DNA of 16,237 nt. Source: Aminidesulfovibrio sp040307135 (GTDB taxonomy: Bacteria > Desulfobacterota > Desulfovibrionia > Desulfovibrionales > Desulfovibrionaceae). Positions 1-8,933 of this stretch are shown piece by piece. Position numbers and translations under genes: made by a program. Within the stretch, counting starts at the first letter, position 1. Each line of letters opens with the position of its first letter. The notes beneath the pieces were generated by a model. That model was given only the letters and a program-made list of their open reading frames with translations, was not told where the DNA came from and searched no databases. The stretch covers positions 1 through 16,237 of the forward strand of contig JAWRKD010000166.1 in the NCBI GenBank assembly GCA_040307135.1, written 5' to 3'.

Positions 1-36
1 GGCGGCCACCTGCCGCAGGGTTTCGGCTTTGTCCAT
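1..36 (-). CDS. N-terminus of a leftward gene cut by the window edge
   Basis: Read leftward from an ATG at 34-36, the sequence gives twelve open codons, MDKAETLRQVAA, up to the window edge. A GGAG-like ribosome binding site lies about 8 nt upstream of the ATG on that strand. All codons fit the local GC-rich usage. Twelve residues are too few to name a family. The gene would be divergent from the rightward operon starting at 594, so its promoter should lie in 37-200. The call rests only on the start, ribosome site and open frame. Confidence 0.42.
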   Translation of the reverse strand, partial: MDKAETLRQVAA

Positions 37-148
37 GCTCGGAACTCCGTGCCGGATCCGGGCAATATCCCGGTGGCCCGGCGATTTTCTTCAGCCTAGC
101 ATCGCTGCGCGGCCCTGCCAATCCTGCCCGCGGCCGGGCCGTTGCGCC

Positions 149-160
149 GTTGGCGCCAAC
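149..160. repeat. Perfect 12-bp palindrome, possible operator
   Basis: GTTGGCGCCAAC is perfectly self-complementary over 12 bp. It lies in the non-coding region between the leftward start at 36 and the rightward operon, directly beside an AT-rich island with a TATAAA hexamer at 168-173. Symmetric sites beside promoter-like DNA are often regulator binding sites, but only one copy is seen and no adjacent regulator gene is visible. Chance is possible in GC-rich DNA. Confidence 0.35.
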
Positions 161-190
161 ATCTTGATATAAAATGGCAATATCTCCTAG
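161..190. promoter_or_regulatory. AT-rich island with TATAAA and a GATAT/ATATC inverted repeat
   Basis: This is one of the few AT-rich patches in the window. It contains TATAAA at 168-173, a plausible -10 element, and an inverted repeat GATAT (166-170), 9-nt spacer, ATATC (180-184). The best -35 candidate, TTGCGC at 142-147, is 20 bp away, which is longer than usual. A promoter or regulator site is possible. The direction of transcription cannot be decided from the sequence. Confidence 0.3.
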
Positions 191-334
191 TTGTTCCATC
201 CGCGAGGCATGAACGCATACCCCTTGTTCCCGGCCGGAGACGGCCGTGAGTCTCGAAGCCCGCGCCAATGCCCCGGAACAGGCCGGAGAGGCCGCCCGGA
301 CGCATCCTCCTGAACTGGGGCTGGTCCTGCGCAC

Positions 335-502
335 GTGCGCCTGCGGCTCTGGCTGGAGAACGGCGCGGCGTTCTATTTCGGCCTGGGCCAGTGGTACGGC
401 CTGGGCAAAGACGCGGTTCGGGCGCGGTTCCCGGGCCAGCACGAGGCCCGGGGCGCAGACCTGGCGCACTGCCGGCCCCCCGGGCGGCGGAAGCTTCGCT
501 GA
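335..502 (+). pseudogene. Possible gene remnant (55 codons, coding-like)
   Basis: From a GTG at 335 to TGA at 500-502 the frame reads VRLRLWLENGAAFYFGLGQW and continues for 35 more residues, with codons ending mostly in G or C as in real genes here. The frame is closed upstream by TGA at 311-313, and no clear ribosome site precedes the GTG. Codon use upstream looks better in a different frame from about 246, so a frameshifted remnant is conceivable. The start faintly recalls the RLWLE...FG.G opening of ModE-type DNA-binding domains, but similarity stops after about 20 residues. It may also be a chance frame. Confidence 0.22.
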
Positions 503-593
503 CCTCCCGGCCAACGAACCGCCCGGCGTCCTTTAGATTCCGCCGCACTTTTCAAGGTCCGCGCTTCCAGGTAAAAGGGCCGCGGAGACCTGC

Positions 594-2435
594 ATGGCAC
601 ATCGCAATCTGCACGAATGCCTGGCCGACCTGGAGCGGGTGGGGCAGCTGCGCCGCATCGACGTGGAGGTGGACGCCGAGCTCCTGGCCGGGGCCATCCA
701 GCGCCGCGTGTTCCAGGCCAAGGGGCCGGCCCTGCTCTTCACCCGGGTCAAGGACTGCGCCTTTCCCATGGCCGCCAACATCTTCGGCACCCTGGAACGG
801 GTTCATTTCCTGTTCCGCGACACCTTGAAGAGCGTGGAGCGGCTGTTCAAGCTCAAGGCCGACCCCCTGGAGGCGGTCAAGCATCCCGTGCAGGCCCTGG
901 GCGTGCTGCCCGCAGCCCTTCGCACCTGGCCCCGCCGCGTGCGCAGCGGACCGGTGCTGGAGTGCGAGACCACGATCTCGAAACTGCCCAGGCTCCGGTC
1001 CTGGCTCCGGGACGGCGGGGCCTACGTGACCCTGCCCCAGGTCTATACCGAGCACCCGGCCCGGCCCGGATTCCGCGACTCCAACCTGGGCATGTACCGG
1101 GTCCAGCTTACCGGCAACCGCTACCGGCCGGACGAAGAGGTGGGCCTGCACTACCAGATCCACCGCGGGATCGGCCCGCACCACGCCGAGGCCATCCGCC
1201 GGGGACAGCCCCTGCGCGTGAACGTCTGGGTGGGCGGCCCGCCCGCCCTGACCCTGGCCGCCATCATGCCCCTGCCCGAAGGCGTGGCCGAGCTGTTCTT
1301 CGCCGGGGTCCTGGCCGGGCGCCGCATCGAGATGGTGGACCGGCCCGGCGGCCTGCCCCTGCCCGCCGAGGCCGACTTCTGCATCACGGGCAGCGTGGAC
1401 CCGCAATGGCTCCTGCCCGAGGGTCCCTTCGGCGACCACCTGGGCTACTACAGCCTGGCCCACGATTTCCCGGTGCTGCGGGTGGAGAAGGTCTTCCACC
1501 GCAAGAACGCGGTCTGGCCCTTCACCACCGTGGGCCGCCCGCCCCAGGAGGACACGGTCTTCGGGGCCTTCATCCACGAGCTCACCGAGCCCCTGGTCTC
1601 CACGGTCTTTTCCGGGGTGCACGAGGTCCACGCCGTGGACGCCGCCGGGGTCCACCCCCTGCTCCTGGCCGTGGGCAGCGAACGCTACGTGCCCTTCGCC
1701 GCCGAGCGCCAGCCCCAGGAGCTGCTCACCTGCGCCATGAACCTCCTGGGCAGCACCCAGACCTCGCTGTCCAAGTATGTCTGCATCGCGGCCCGCGAGG
1801 ACGATCCCGGCCTCACGGCCAAGGACGTCCCGGGCTTCTTCCGCCACCTGCTGGAACGCATGGATCCGGCCCGCGACCTGCACTTCATCACCCGCACCAC
1901 CATGGACACCCTGGACTATTCCGGCATCAGCCTGAACCAGGGCTCCAAGCTGGTGCTGGCCGCGGCCGGGCGGCCCCGGCGCAGGCTCTCGGCCGAGGCT
2001 CCGGCGCACCTGCCCCTGCCGGGGGGATTCGGCGGGGCCAGGGTCCAGTCGCCGGGCGTGCTCGTGCTCCAGGGACCGCCGCACGACCGCGAGCGCGACA
2101 GCCAGGACCCCCGGTTGGAGGAGCTCTGCCGCGCCCTGGACGGGGCGGCCGGGCTGGAGGGCTTTCCGCTCATCGTGGTGGCCGACGACGCCGCCTTCGC
2201 CGCCGCGGACTGGGACAATTTTCTCTGGGTGGCCTTCACCCGTTCGGATCCGGCCACGGACCTTTACGGCGTGCGCAGCTTCACTCATTGCAAGCACTGG
2301 GGCTGCCGCGGCCCCCTGGTCATGGACGCCCGGCTCAAGACCTACCACGCCCCGCCCCTGGAGCCGGACCCCGAGGTGGAACGCCGGGTGGACGAGCTGG
2401 GCGCGCCGGGCGGACCTTTGCACGGCATCATCTGA
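594..2435 (+). CDS. UbiD-family decarboxylase, menaquinone (futalosine) type
   Basis: This 613-residue protein belongs to the prenylated-FMN-dependent UbiD decarboxylases, which reversibly remove carboxyl groups from aromatic or alpha,beta-unsaturated acids. NLGMYR (N164, R169) matches the Asn/Arg of the cofactor and active site. H190-R191 follow, and EGPFGDH carries E276 and D281 at the spacing of the catalytic acidic pair. Length over 600 residues and the C-terminal LWVAFTRSDPATD segment suggest the menaquinone-biosynthesis decarboxylase subgroup (MqnL-like) rather than the roughly 490-residue UbiD of ubiquinone synthesis; that is an inference, and the true substrate is unknown. The ATG at 594 has GGAGA 5 nt upstream. 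A gene of unknown function follows after 14 bp, probably co-transcribed. No UbiX-type prenyltransferase is in the window. Confidence 0.93.
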   Translation: MAHRNLHECLADLERVGQLRRIDVEVDAELLAGAIQRRVFQAKGPALLFTRVKDCAFPMAANIFGTLERVHFLFRDTLKSVERLFKLKADPLEAVKHPVQALGVLPAALRTWPRRVRSGPVLECETTISKLPRLRSWLRDGGAYVTLPQVYTEHPARPGFRDSNLGMYRVQLTGNRYRPDEEVGLHYQIHRGIGPHHAEAIRRGQPLRVNVWVGGPPALTLAAIMPLPEGVAELFFAGVLAGRRIEMVDRPGGLPLPAEADFCITGSVDPQWLLPEGPFGDHLGYYSLAHDFPVLRVEKVFHRKNAVWPFTTVGRPPQEDTVFGAFIHELTEPLVSTVFSGVHEVHAVDAAGVHPLLLAVGSERYVPFAAERQPQELLTCAMNLLGSTQTSLSKYVCIAAREDDPGLTAKDVPGFFRHLLERMDPARDLHFITRTTMDTLDYSGISLNQGSKLVLAAAGRPRRRLSAEAPAHLPLPGGFGGARVQSPGVLVLQGPPHDRERDSQDPRLEELCRALDGAAGLEGFPLIVVADDAAFAAADWDNFLWVAFTRSDPATDLYGVRSFTHCKHWGCRGPLVMDARLKTYHAPPLEPDPEVERRVDELGAPGGPLHGII

Positions 2436-2449
2436 AGGAAGGAAACCAC

Positions 2450-2962
2450 ATGGATCGCCGCGTCATCGAACGGCTCAAGGAAAGCTTCGCCCTGGACCTC
2501 TACGAAACCGTGCGCGCCGCCCGCCAGGCGCGGGGGGAGAAGGTCTTCCGCCACACCCTGTACGAGGACGGCTTGGCCGTGTTCTGCGGGTTCTATCCCA
2601 AGGCCGAGCTCCTGGAGTTCCCGGGCGCGGACGAGGAGTTCGCGGCCAAGCTCGCCACCTTCAACCTGGTGGGCGTGATCACCGACGGCAAGACCCGGCT
2701 GGACCTCTATCTCCTGGCCGGACGCAACAAGCCCTTCACCGGCTCGGAGTCGCACAAGGACATCGCCAAGGCCCTGCGCGAGCCCGAGCTGGCCCGCTTC
2801 CTGGACGCCTATTTCCGGCTGCGCGGGGTGTCCATCGACCTCTACGGCATGGATCTGGAGCAGTTCATGGCCGCGGTGGCCGACGAGGTGGCCCGCAACA
2901 CGCCCATCGCCGAACTCCAGCGCGTGGACATGCTCCTGAATGAACAGGGGGGAATAGGGTGA
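2450..2962 (+). CDS. Conserved-looking hypothetical protein, 170 aa
   Basis: I do not recognise a family. The product is 170 residues, apparently soluble and cytoplasmic, with no signal peptide or membrane segment. It looks mixed alpha/beta: a helical N-terminus (1-30), a strand-rich middle (GLAVFCGFYP at 41-50, FNLVGVITDG at 71-80, TRLDLYLLAG at 82-91), then helices to the end. Codon use matches its neighbours, so it is a real gene. A strong AGGAAGG-type site lies in the 14-bp gap after the decarboxylase, fixing the ATG at 2450. Its stop overlaps the GTG start of the M48 protease by 4 bp (GTGA), so translation is probably coupled. Context suggests the operon function, not a specific role. 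Confidence 0.85.
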   Translation: MDRRVIERLKESFALDLYETVRAARQARGEKVFRHTLYEDGLAVFCGFYPKAELLEFPGADEEFAAKLATFNLVGVITDGKTRLDLYLLAGRNKPFTGSESHKDIAKALREPELARFLDAYFRLRGVSIDLYGMDLEQFMAAVADEVARNTPIAELQRVDMLLNEQGGIG

Positions 2963-4269
2963 AGCGGCGTGAGTTCCTGCGGCTCGGCGCGCGGACCGTG
3001 GCCGCGCTCTCGGGCCTGGGCCTGGTGGCGGGCTGCGCAAAGAATCCGGTGACGGGCGAGTCCCAGTTCATGCTCGTGAGCGAGCAGGACGAGATCCAGA
3101 TGGACCGCCAGTACGCCCCCCGCCAGCATTCCACCGACTACGGCCCGGTGCGCGACGCGGCGCTCAACCGCTACGTGGACTCCGTGGGCCAGAGCCTGGC
3201 CCGCCGCTCGCACCGGCCGGAGATGCCCTATTCCTTCAAGGTGCTCAACGCCACCTACGTGAACGCCTACGCCTTTCCCGGCGGCAGCATCGCCTGCACC
3301 CGCGGCATCCTGGCAGGGCTGTCCAACGAGGCCGAGCTGGCTGCGCTCCTGGGCCACGAGACCGGCCACGTCAACGCCCGGCACACGGCCGCGCGAATGA
3401 GCACCGCGAGCATCGCCCAGATCCTGCTGGGCGGGGCCGGGGCCGCGGTGGGCGGCGGGACCCTGGGCCAGGTGGTTTCGGGCCTGGGCGGCCTGGGGGC
3501 CAGCGCCATGCTGGCCAGCTACAGCCGCGCCGACGAGCGCCAGGCCGACGCCCTGGGCCAGGAATACATGGTGCGCGCCGGCTACAACCCCTGGGGCGAG
3601 GTCCAGCTCATGGAGTTCCTGGTGGCCCAGCAGAAGGAGCGGCCCAGCGCCCTGGAGACCCTCTTCGCCACCCACCCCATGAGCGAGGAGCGCATGGTGG
3701 ACGCCCGCGAGCGCGCCCAGGGCCAGTACGCCTCGGCCCGAGACCTGCCCATGCTGGAGGCCCGCTTCATGGACAACACCGTCTCCCTGCGCCGCCAGGC
3801 CGCCACCATCCGCGCCCTGCAGGACGGCGAGAAGTACATGGGGAAGAAGAACTACCACGAGGCGGCCCAGGCCTACGACGCGGCCCTGGCCAAGACCCCG
3901 GACGACTACGCCGGGCTGCTCATGATGGCCAAGTGCCAGGCGGCCATGGAGCGCTGGAACGAGGCCGTGAGCTACGCCGCTGCGGCCAGGCAGGCCTATC
4001 CGGGCGAGCCCCAGGCCCTGTACGTGGAAGGCTACGCGGCCCTGGGCGCCAAGCGCTACGACCAGGCCTTCGACGACTTCGGGGCCTTCGACAGGGCCCT
4101 GCCGGGCAACCTGACCATGACCTTCCTGCGCGGCTACTGCCGGGAACAGCAGGACCGCACCAAGGACGCCGCCGCGCTCTACATGCGCTACCTCAAGGCC
4201 GGGGGGCAGGGGCAGTACGCGCAGCACGCCTACGCCCGGCTGGTGCAGTGGGGGTACGTGCGGGGCTAG
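2959..4269 (+). CDS. M48 family zinc metalloprotease lipoprotein with TPR-like tail
   Basis: This is a 436-residue periplasmic protease of the M48 (BepA/LoiP-like) group, whose members handle misassembled outer-membrane proteins. The zinc motif HETGH is at 133-137, the third ligand is E193 in ADERQAD, and ATHPMSEER around 237-245 contains the family's conserved histidine (H239). Residues 293-415 form TPR-like helical pairs, as in BepA. The N-terminus is KRREFLRLGA followed by a short hydrophobic run and the lipobox VAGC (Cys26), so it looks like a lipoprotein with a twin-arginine export signal. The start is GTG, overlapping the previous stop, with a G-rich ribosome site at 2947-2952. It ends 3 bp from the stop of the convergent Hpt gene. 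Confidence 0.93.
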   Translation: MKRREFLRLGARTVAALSGLGLVAGCAKNPVTGESQFMLVSEQDEIQMDRQYAPRQHSTDYGPVRDAALNRYVDSVGQSLARRSHRPEMPYSFKVLNATYVNAYAFPGGSIACTRGILAGLSNEAELAALLGHETGHVNARHTAARMSTASIAQILLGGAGAAVGGGTLGQVVSGLGGLGASAMLASYSRADERQADALGQEYMVRAGYNPWGEVQLMEFLVAQQKERPSALETLFATHPMSEERMVDARERAQGQYASARDLPMLEARFMDNTVSLRRQAATIRALQDGEKYMGKKNYHEAAQAYDAALAKTPDDYAGLLMMAKCQAAMERWNEAVSYAAAARQAYPGEPQALYVEGYAALGAKRYDQAFDDFGAFDRALPGNLTMTFLRGYCREQQDRTKDAAALYMRYLKAGGQGQYAQHAYARLVQWGYVRG

Positions 4270-4281
4270 GACTCAGCCCCG
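4261..4281. terminator. Hairpin spanning two convergent stop codons
   Basis: CGGGGCT (4261-4267) pairs perfectly with AGCCCCG (4275-4281) around a 7-nt loop. The TAG of the protease (4267-4269) and the TGA of the leftward Hpt gene (4273-4275, minus strand) both sit inside this hairpin. The genes are separated by only 3 bp, so this is the only place for a shared terminator. Neither side has a T-tract, so intrinsic termination is doubtful. Confidence 0.4.
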
Positions 4282-4665
4282 GCGCAGGGCTTCCACCCGG
4301 GCCAGCCGCTCCAGGATTCTGGAGATGTCCCGGCTCTCGCTGGCATCCAGGTCTTCCAGCATGTCCTGCAGGGTGTCCAGGCCTTCCAGGAGGATGGACA
4401 CCAGGCGGCCGGTGGGCGCCAGTTCGGTCTTGCGCAGGCGTTCCAGCACGTTCTCCAGCTTGTGGGCCAGGCTCTCCAGGGCGCGCAGCCCCAGGAGGTT
4501 GGCCCCGGCCTTCACCGAATGCGCCTCGCGGAAGATGCCGTGGATCATGGCCGGGTCCGCGGCCGCGCCGTCCTTTTCCAACTGGAGCAGGCCGCGTTCG
4601 ATGGCCGCCAGCCGCTCCCGGCTTTCCTCCACGAACAGCTCGCGCACCTCGTCGTTTCCCTGCAT
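4273..4665 (-). CDS. Stand-alone Hpt (histidine phosphotransfer) domain protein
   Basis: The 130-residue product is a single Hpt domain, which relays phosphate between histidine kinases and response regulators. FREAHSVKAGANLLGLRAL (45-63) carries the phospho-accepting H49 and K52. The helical bundle continues through LESLAHKLENVLERLRK, as in the P1 domain of CheA. After K52 this protein has AG where the family usually has a glycine first. There is no kinase or receiver domain, so it must work with partners elsewhere; none is visible here. The ATG at 4665 has an AGGA ribosome site about 7 nt upstream. The frame stays open far upstream, but that extension is the antisense of the glutamate dehydrogenase gene and should not be annotated. 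A good promoter lies at 4699-4727. Confidence 0.9.
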   Translation of the reverse strand: MQGNDEVRELFVEESRERLAAIERGLLQLEKDGAAADPAMIHGIFREAHSVKAGANLLGLRALESLAHKLENVLERLRKTELAPTGRLVSILLEGLDTLQDMLEDLDASESRDISRILERLARVEALRRG

Positions 4666-4698
4666 GTGCCGTCCTCGTGTCCCGCTGCGTTTGGCGAC

Positions 4699-4727
4699 AG
4701 TATCCTTGCGCCCGCGTCCTGCGTCAA
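4699..4727 (-). promoter_or_regulatory. Sigma-70-like promoter for the Hpt gene
   Basis: On the minus strand TTGACG (4722-4727) and GATACT (4699-4704) are separated by exactly 17 bp. This places a transcription start a few bases before the Hpt ribosome site and ATG at 4665. It matches the vegetative consensus in 5 of 6 and 4 of 6 positions, the best promoter match I found in the window. Confidence 0.55.
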
Positions 4728-4791
4728 TGGTATTTCGGGAGCGGGAGTCTTTTCCGGCTGCGCCGGCGGCCTCTGCTGTTCTTCGGCGGAC

Positions 4792-4823
4792 TTGACGGAA
4801 AGGCCCGGCCCGGGCACTACAAT
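4792..4823 (+). promoter_or_regulatory. Candidate promoter for the glutamate dehydrogenase gene
   Basis: TTGACG (4792-4797) and TACAAT (4818-4823) are both good hexamers just upstream of the dehydrogenase ATG at 4855. The 20-bp spacing is longer than the usual 16-18, so it may be weak or need an activator. A G-rich ribosome site (about 4842-4847) follows. It diverges from the Hpt promoter in the same 189-bp spacer. Confidence 0.38.
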
Positions 4824-4854
4824 AGACTAGGACCATTCCGCAGGGGGGCAGATC

Positions 4855-7770
<2,916 letters not shown>

Positions 7771-7784
7771 TCCCGGGGAGGACC

Positions 7785-8864
7785 ATGAGCGCCTTTCACA
7801 ATGACGACAGCCTGCTGCGGCAGGGGACCGAGGCCGCGTTGGCCGAGCGCCGCCGCCTGGGCCTGGAGGGACTGGTGGGCGGCCTGGAGGCCGTGGTCAT
7901 CGGCGTGGAGCCGGCGCAGTTCGAGGAGGCCGCGGCCGAACTCCTGGCGCGCACCTCCTGCGCGCCCGAGGCGGCCTTCGAGGCCGGGGGCGAGCGCTGC
8001 TGTCTCCTGAACACGCCCGGGGACGTGCGCGTCCTGGTGCAGACCCGTTCGGTCCACGGCCCCTTCCGGGCCTACAACCTGGGGCCCAAGTCCATGCACC
8101 GGCCCAACACCCGGCTGGAGACCTTCGTCTTCGGCTGCGCGGACCTGGACCGTTACGTGGCGGCCCAGGCCAAACGCGGGACCCGCTTCCTGACCCCGGC
8201 GCCGGTGGAGACCGACACCTACCGCTTCATCCAGACCGCGCCCTCGCAGTACACCGGCAACTCCACCGGGGTCATCCAGTGGAAGGGCGCGCCCGGCCGT
8301 TTCCGCCACGGCGGCTGCCGCGACCTGGACCTGCGCCTGTCCAAGCCGGACAAGCCCCACCTGGCGCGCATCTTCGAGCTGGACCACGCCGCCACGCGGG
8401 TCCATGCCCAGGACCGCGACCCGGCCATCCTGGAGTTCATGGGCCTCACCGGCTACCATTTCGATTTCGCGGTCTATGTGGAGCCGCTCAACTCCATCAC
8501 CAACGTGGCTCGTCTTTCGGAGCGGGACTTCGCCATGGTCTTCACCTCGGGCATCGAGCCCTATTCCGCGGACGGCTCCTCCGGCCCCACGGAACAGTAC
8601 ATCCATAACTACGGCCGCCGGGTGCACCACGTGGCCTTCCGCTGCGAGGAGATCGAGGAGGTCTTCGAGGCGCTCAAGGCCGACGGCATGGAGTTCCTGG
8701 TGGGCCTGGTGGGTTCGCCCGCCGAGGGGCTCCGGCAGACCTTTGGGCGGCCCTCGCCGCACACGCTGCTGGTCAATGAATACATCCAGCGATTCGAGGG
8801 ATTTGACGGATTCTTCACAAAAAATAACGTGACGCTCTTGACCAAGGCGACGGAAAATCAGTAG
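7785..8864 (+). CDS. 4-hydroxyphenylpyruvate dioxygenase-like VOC family protein
   Basis: This 359-residue protein has the length and two-module layout of 4-hydroxyphenylpyruvate dioxygenase (HPPD) in the vicinal-oxygen-chelate fold. The three Fe(II) ligands can be placed: H201 in ELDHAATRV, H282 in RRVHHVAF (family GVQHIAL), and E332 in NEYIQRF (family EIIQR). The C-terminal GFDGFFTKNN resembles the GFGxGNF gate helix. The usual SQIxEF substrate segment is replaced by GPTEQYIHN, so the substrate may not be 4-hydroxyphenylpyruvate; a hydroxymandelate-synthase-like or other 2-oxo-acid enzyme is possible. GGAGGA precedes the ATG by a few bases, 14 bp after the dehydrogenase stop. The 3' end is unusually AT-rich. 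Oxygen dependence would be odd in a strict anaerobe. Confidence 0.8.
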   Translation: MSAFHNDDSLLRQGTEAALAERRRLGLEGLVGGLEAVVIGVEPAQFEEAAAELLARTSCAPEAAFEAGGERCCLLNTPGDVRVLVQTRSVHGPFRAYNLGPKSMHRPNTRLETFVFGCADLDRYVAAQAKRGTRFLTPAPVETDTYRFIQTAPSQYTGNSTGVIQWKGAPGRFRHGGCRDLDLRLSKPDKPHLARIFELDHAATRVHAQDRDPAILEFMGLTGYHFDFAVYVEPLNSITNVARLSERDFAMVFTSGIEPYSADGSSGPTEQYIHNYGRRVHHVAFRCEEIEEVFEALKADGMEFLVGLVGSPAEGLRQTFGRPSPHTLLVNEYIQRFEGFDGFFTKNNVTLLTKATENQ

Positions 8865-8874
8865 CCCATTCCGT
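8850..8874 (+). terminator. Weak hairpin at the end of the GDH-dioxygenase operon
   Basis: ACGGAA (8850-8855) pairs with TTCCGT (8869-8874) around a 13-nt loop that includes the stop codon, followed by the AT-rich TATTTG. A second inverted repeat, AAATAACG (8822-8829) with CGTTATTT (8872-8879), overlaps it, so two alternative folds are possible. The stems are short and there is no real T-tract, so termination is only suggested. Confidence 0.25.
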
Positions 8875-8933
8875 TATTTGATGGGGGACGTCTCGGTCCC
8901 GAATTCGAACCGGATCGCCCGACGCGCAGCGGC

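Larger units (their letters stand above)
37..593. other. Gene-poor stretch between divergent genes
   Basis: About 560 bp lack a convincing intact gene on either strand. Open frames here are proline-, arginine- and glycine-rich and look like by-products of high GC. Visible structure includes a CCGGG/CCCGG hairpin at 58-73, a 12-bp palindrome at 149-160, an AT-rich island at about 161-190, and a short stretch of coding-like codon use at 335-502. Close to the decarboxylase start, TTTTCA (549-554) and TAAAAG (572-577) lie 17 bp apart and could be a weak promoter, though the leader before the ribosome site would be very short. Confidence 0.6.

Noticed and set aside
52..61. The palindrome CCGGATCCGG
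   Set aside because: It is a short GC-rich palindrome expected by chance here, with no associated promoter elements.
552..2423. A long leftward frame opposite the decarboxylase
   Set aside because: The rightward frame carries all UbiD motifs; the leftward one has none and low-complexity composition.
8890..8917. A minus-strand TTCGAAT loop with a 5-bp stem resembling a tRNA T-arm
   Set aside because: Two of the five pairs are G-T and no matching acceptor, D- or anticodon arm is found at the right distance. It is probably chance, and no integration remnant is nearby.
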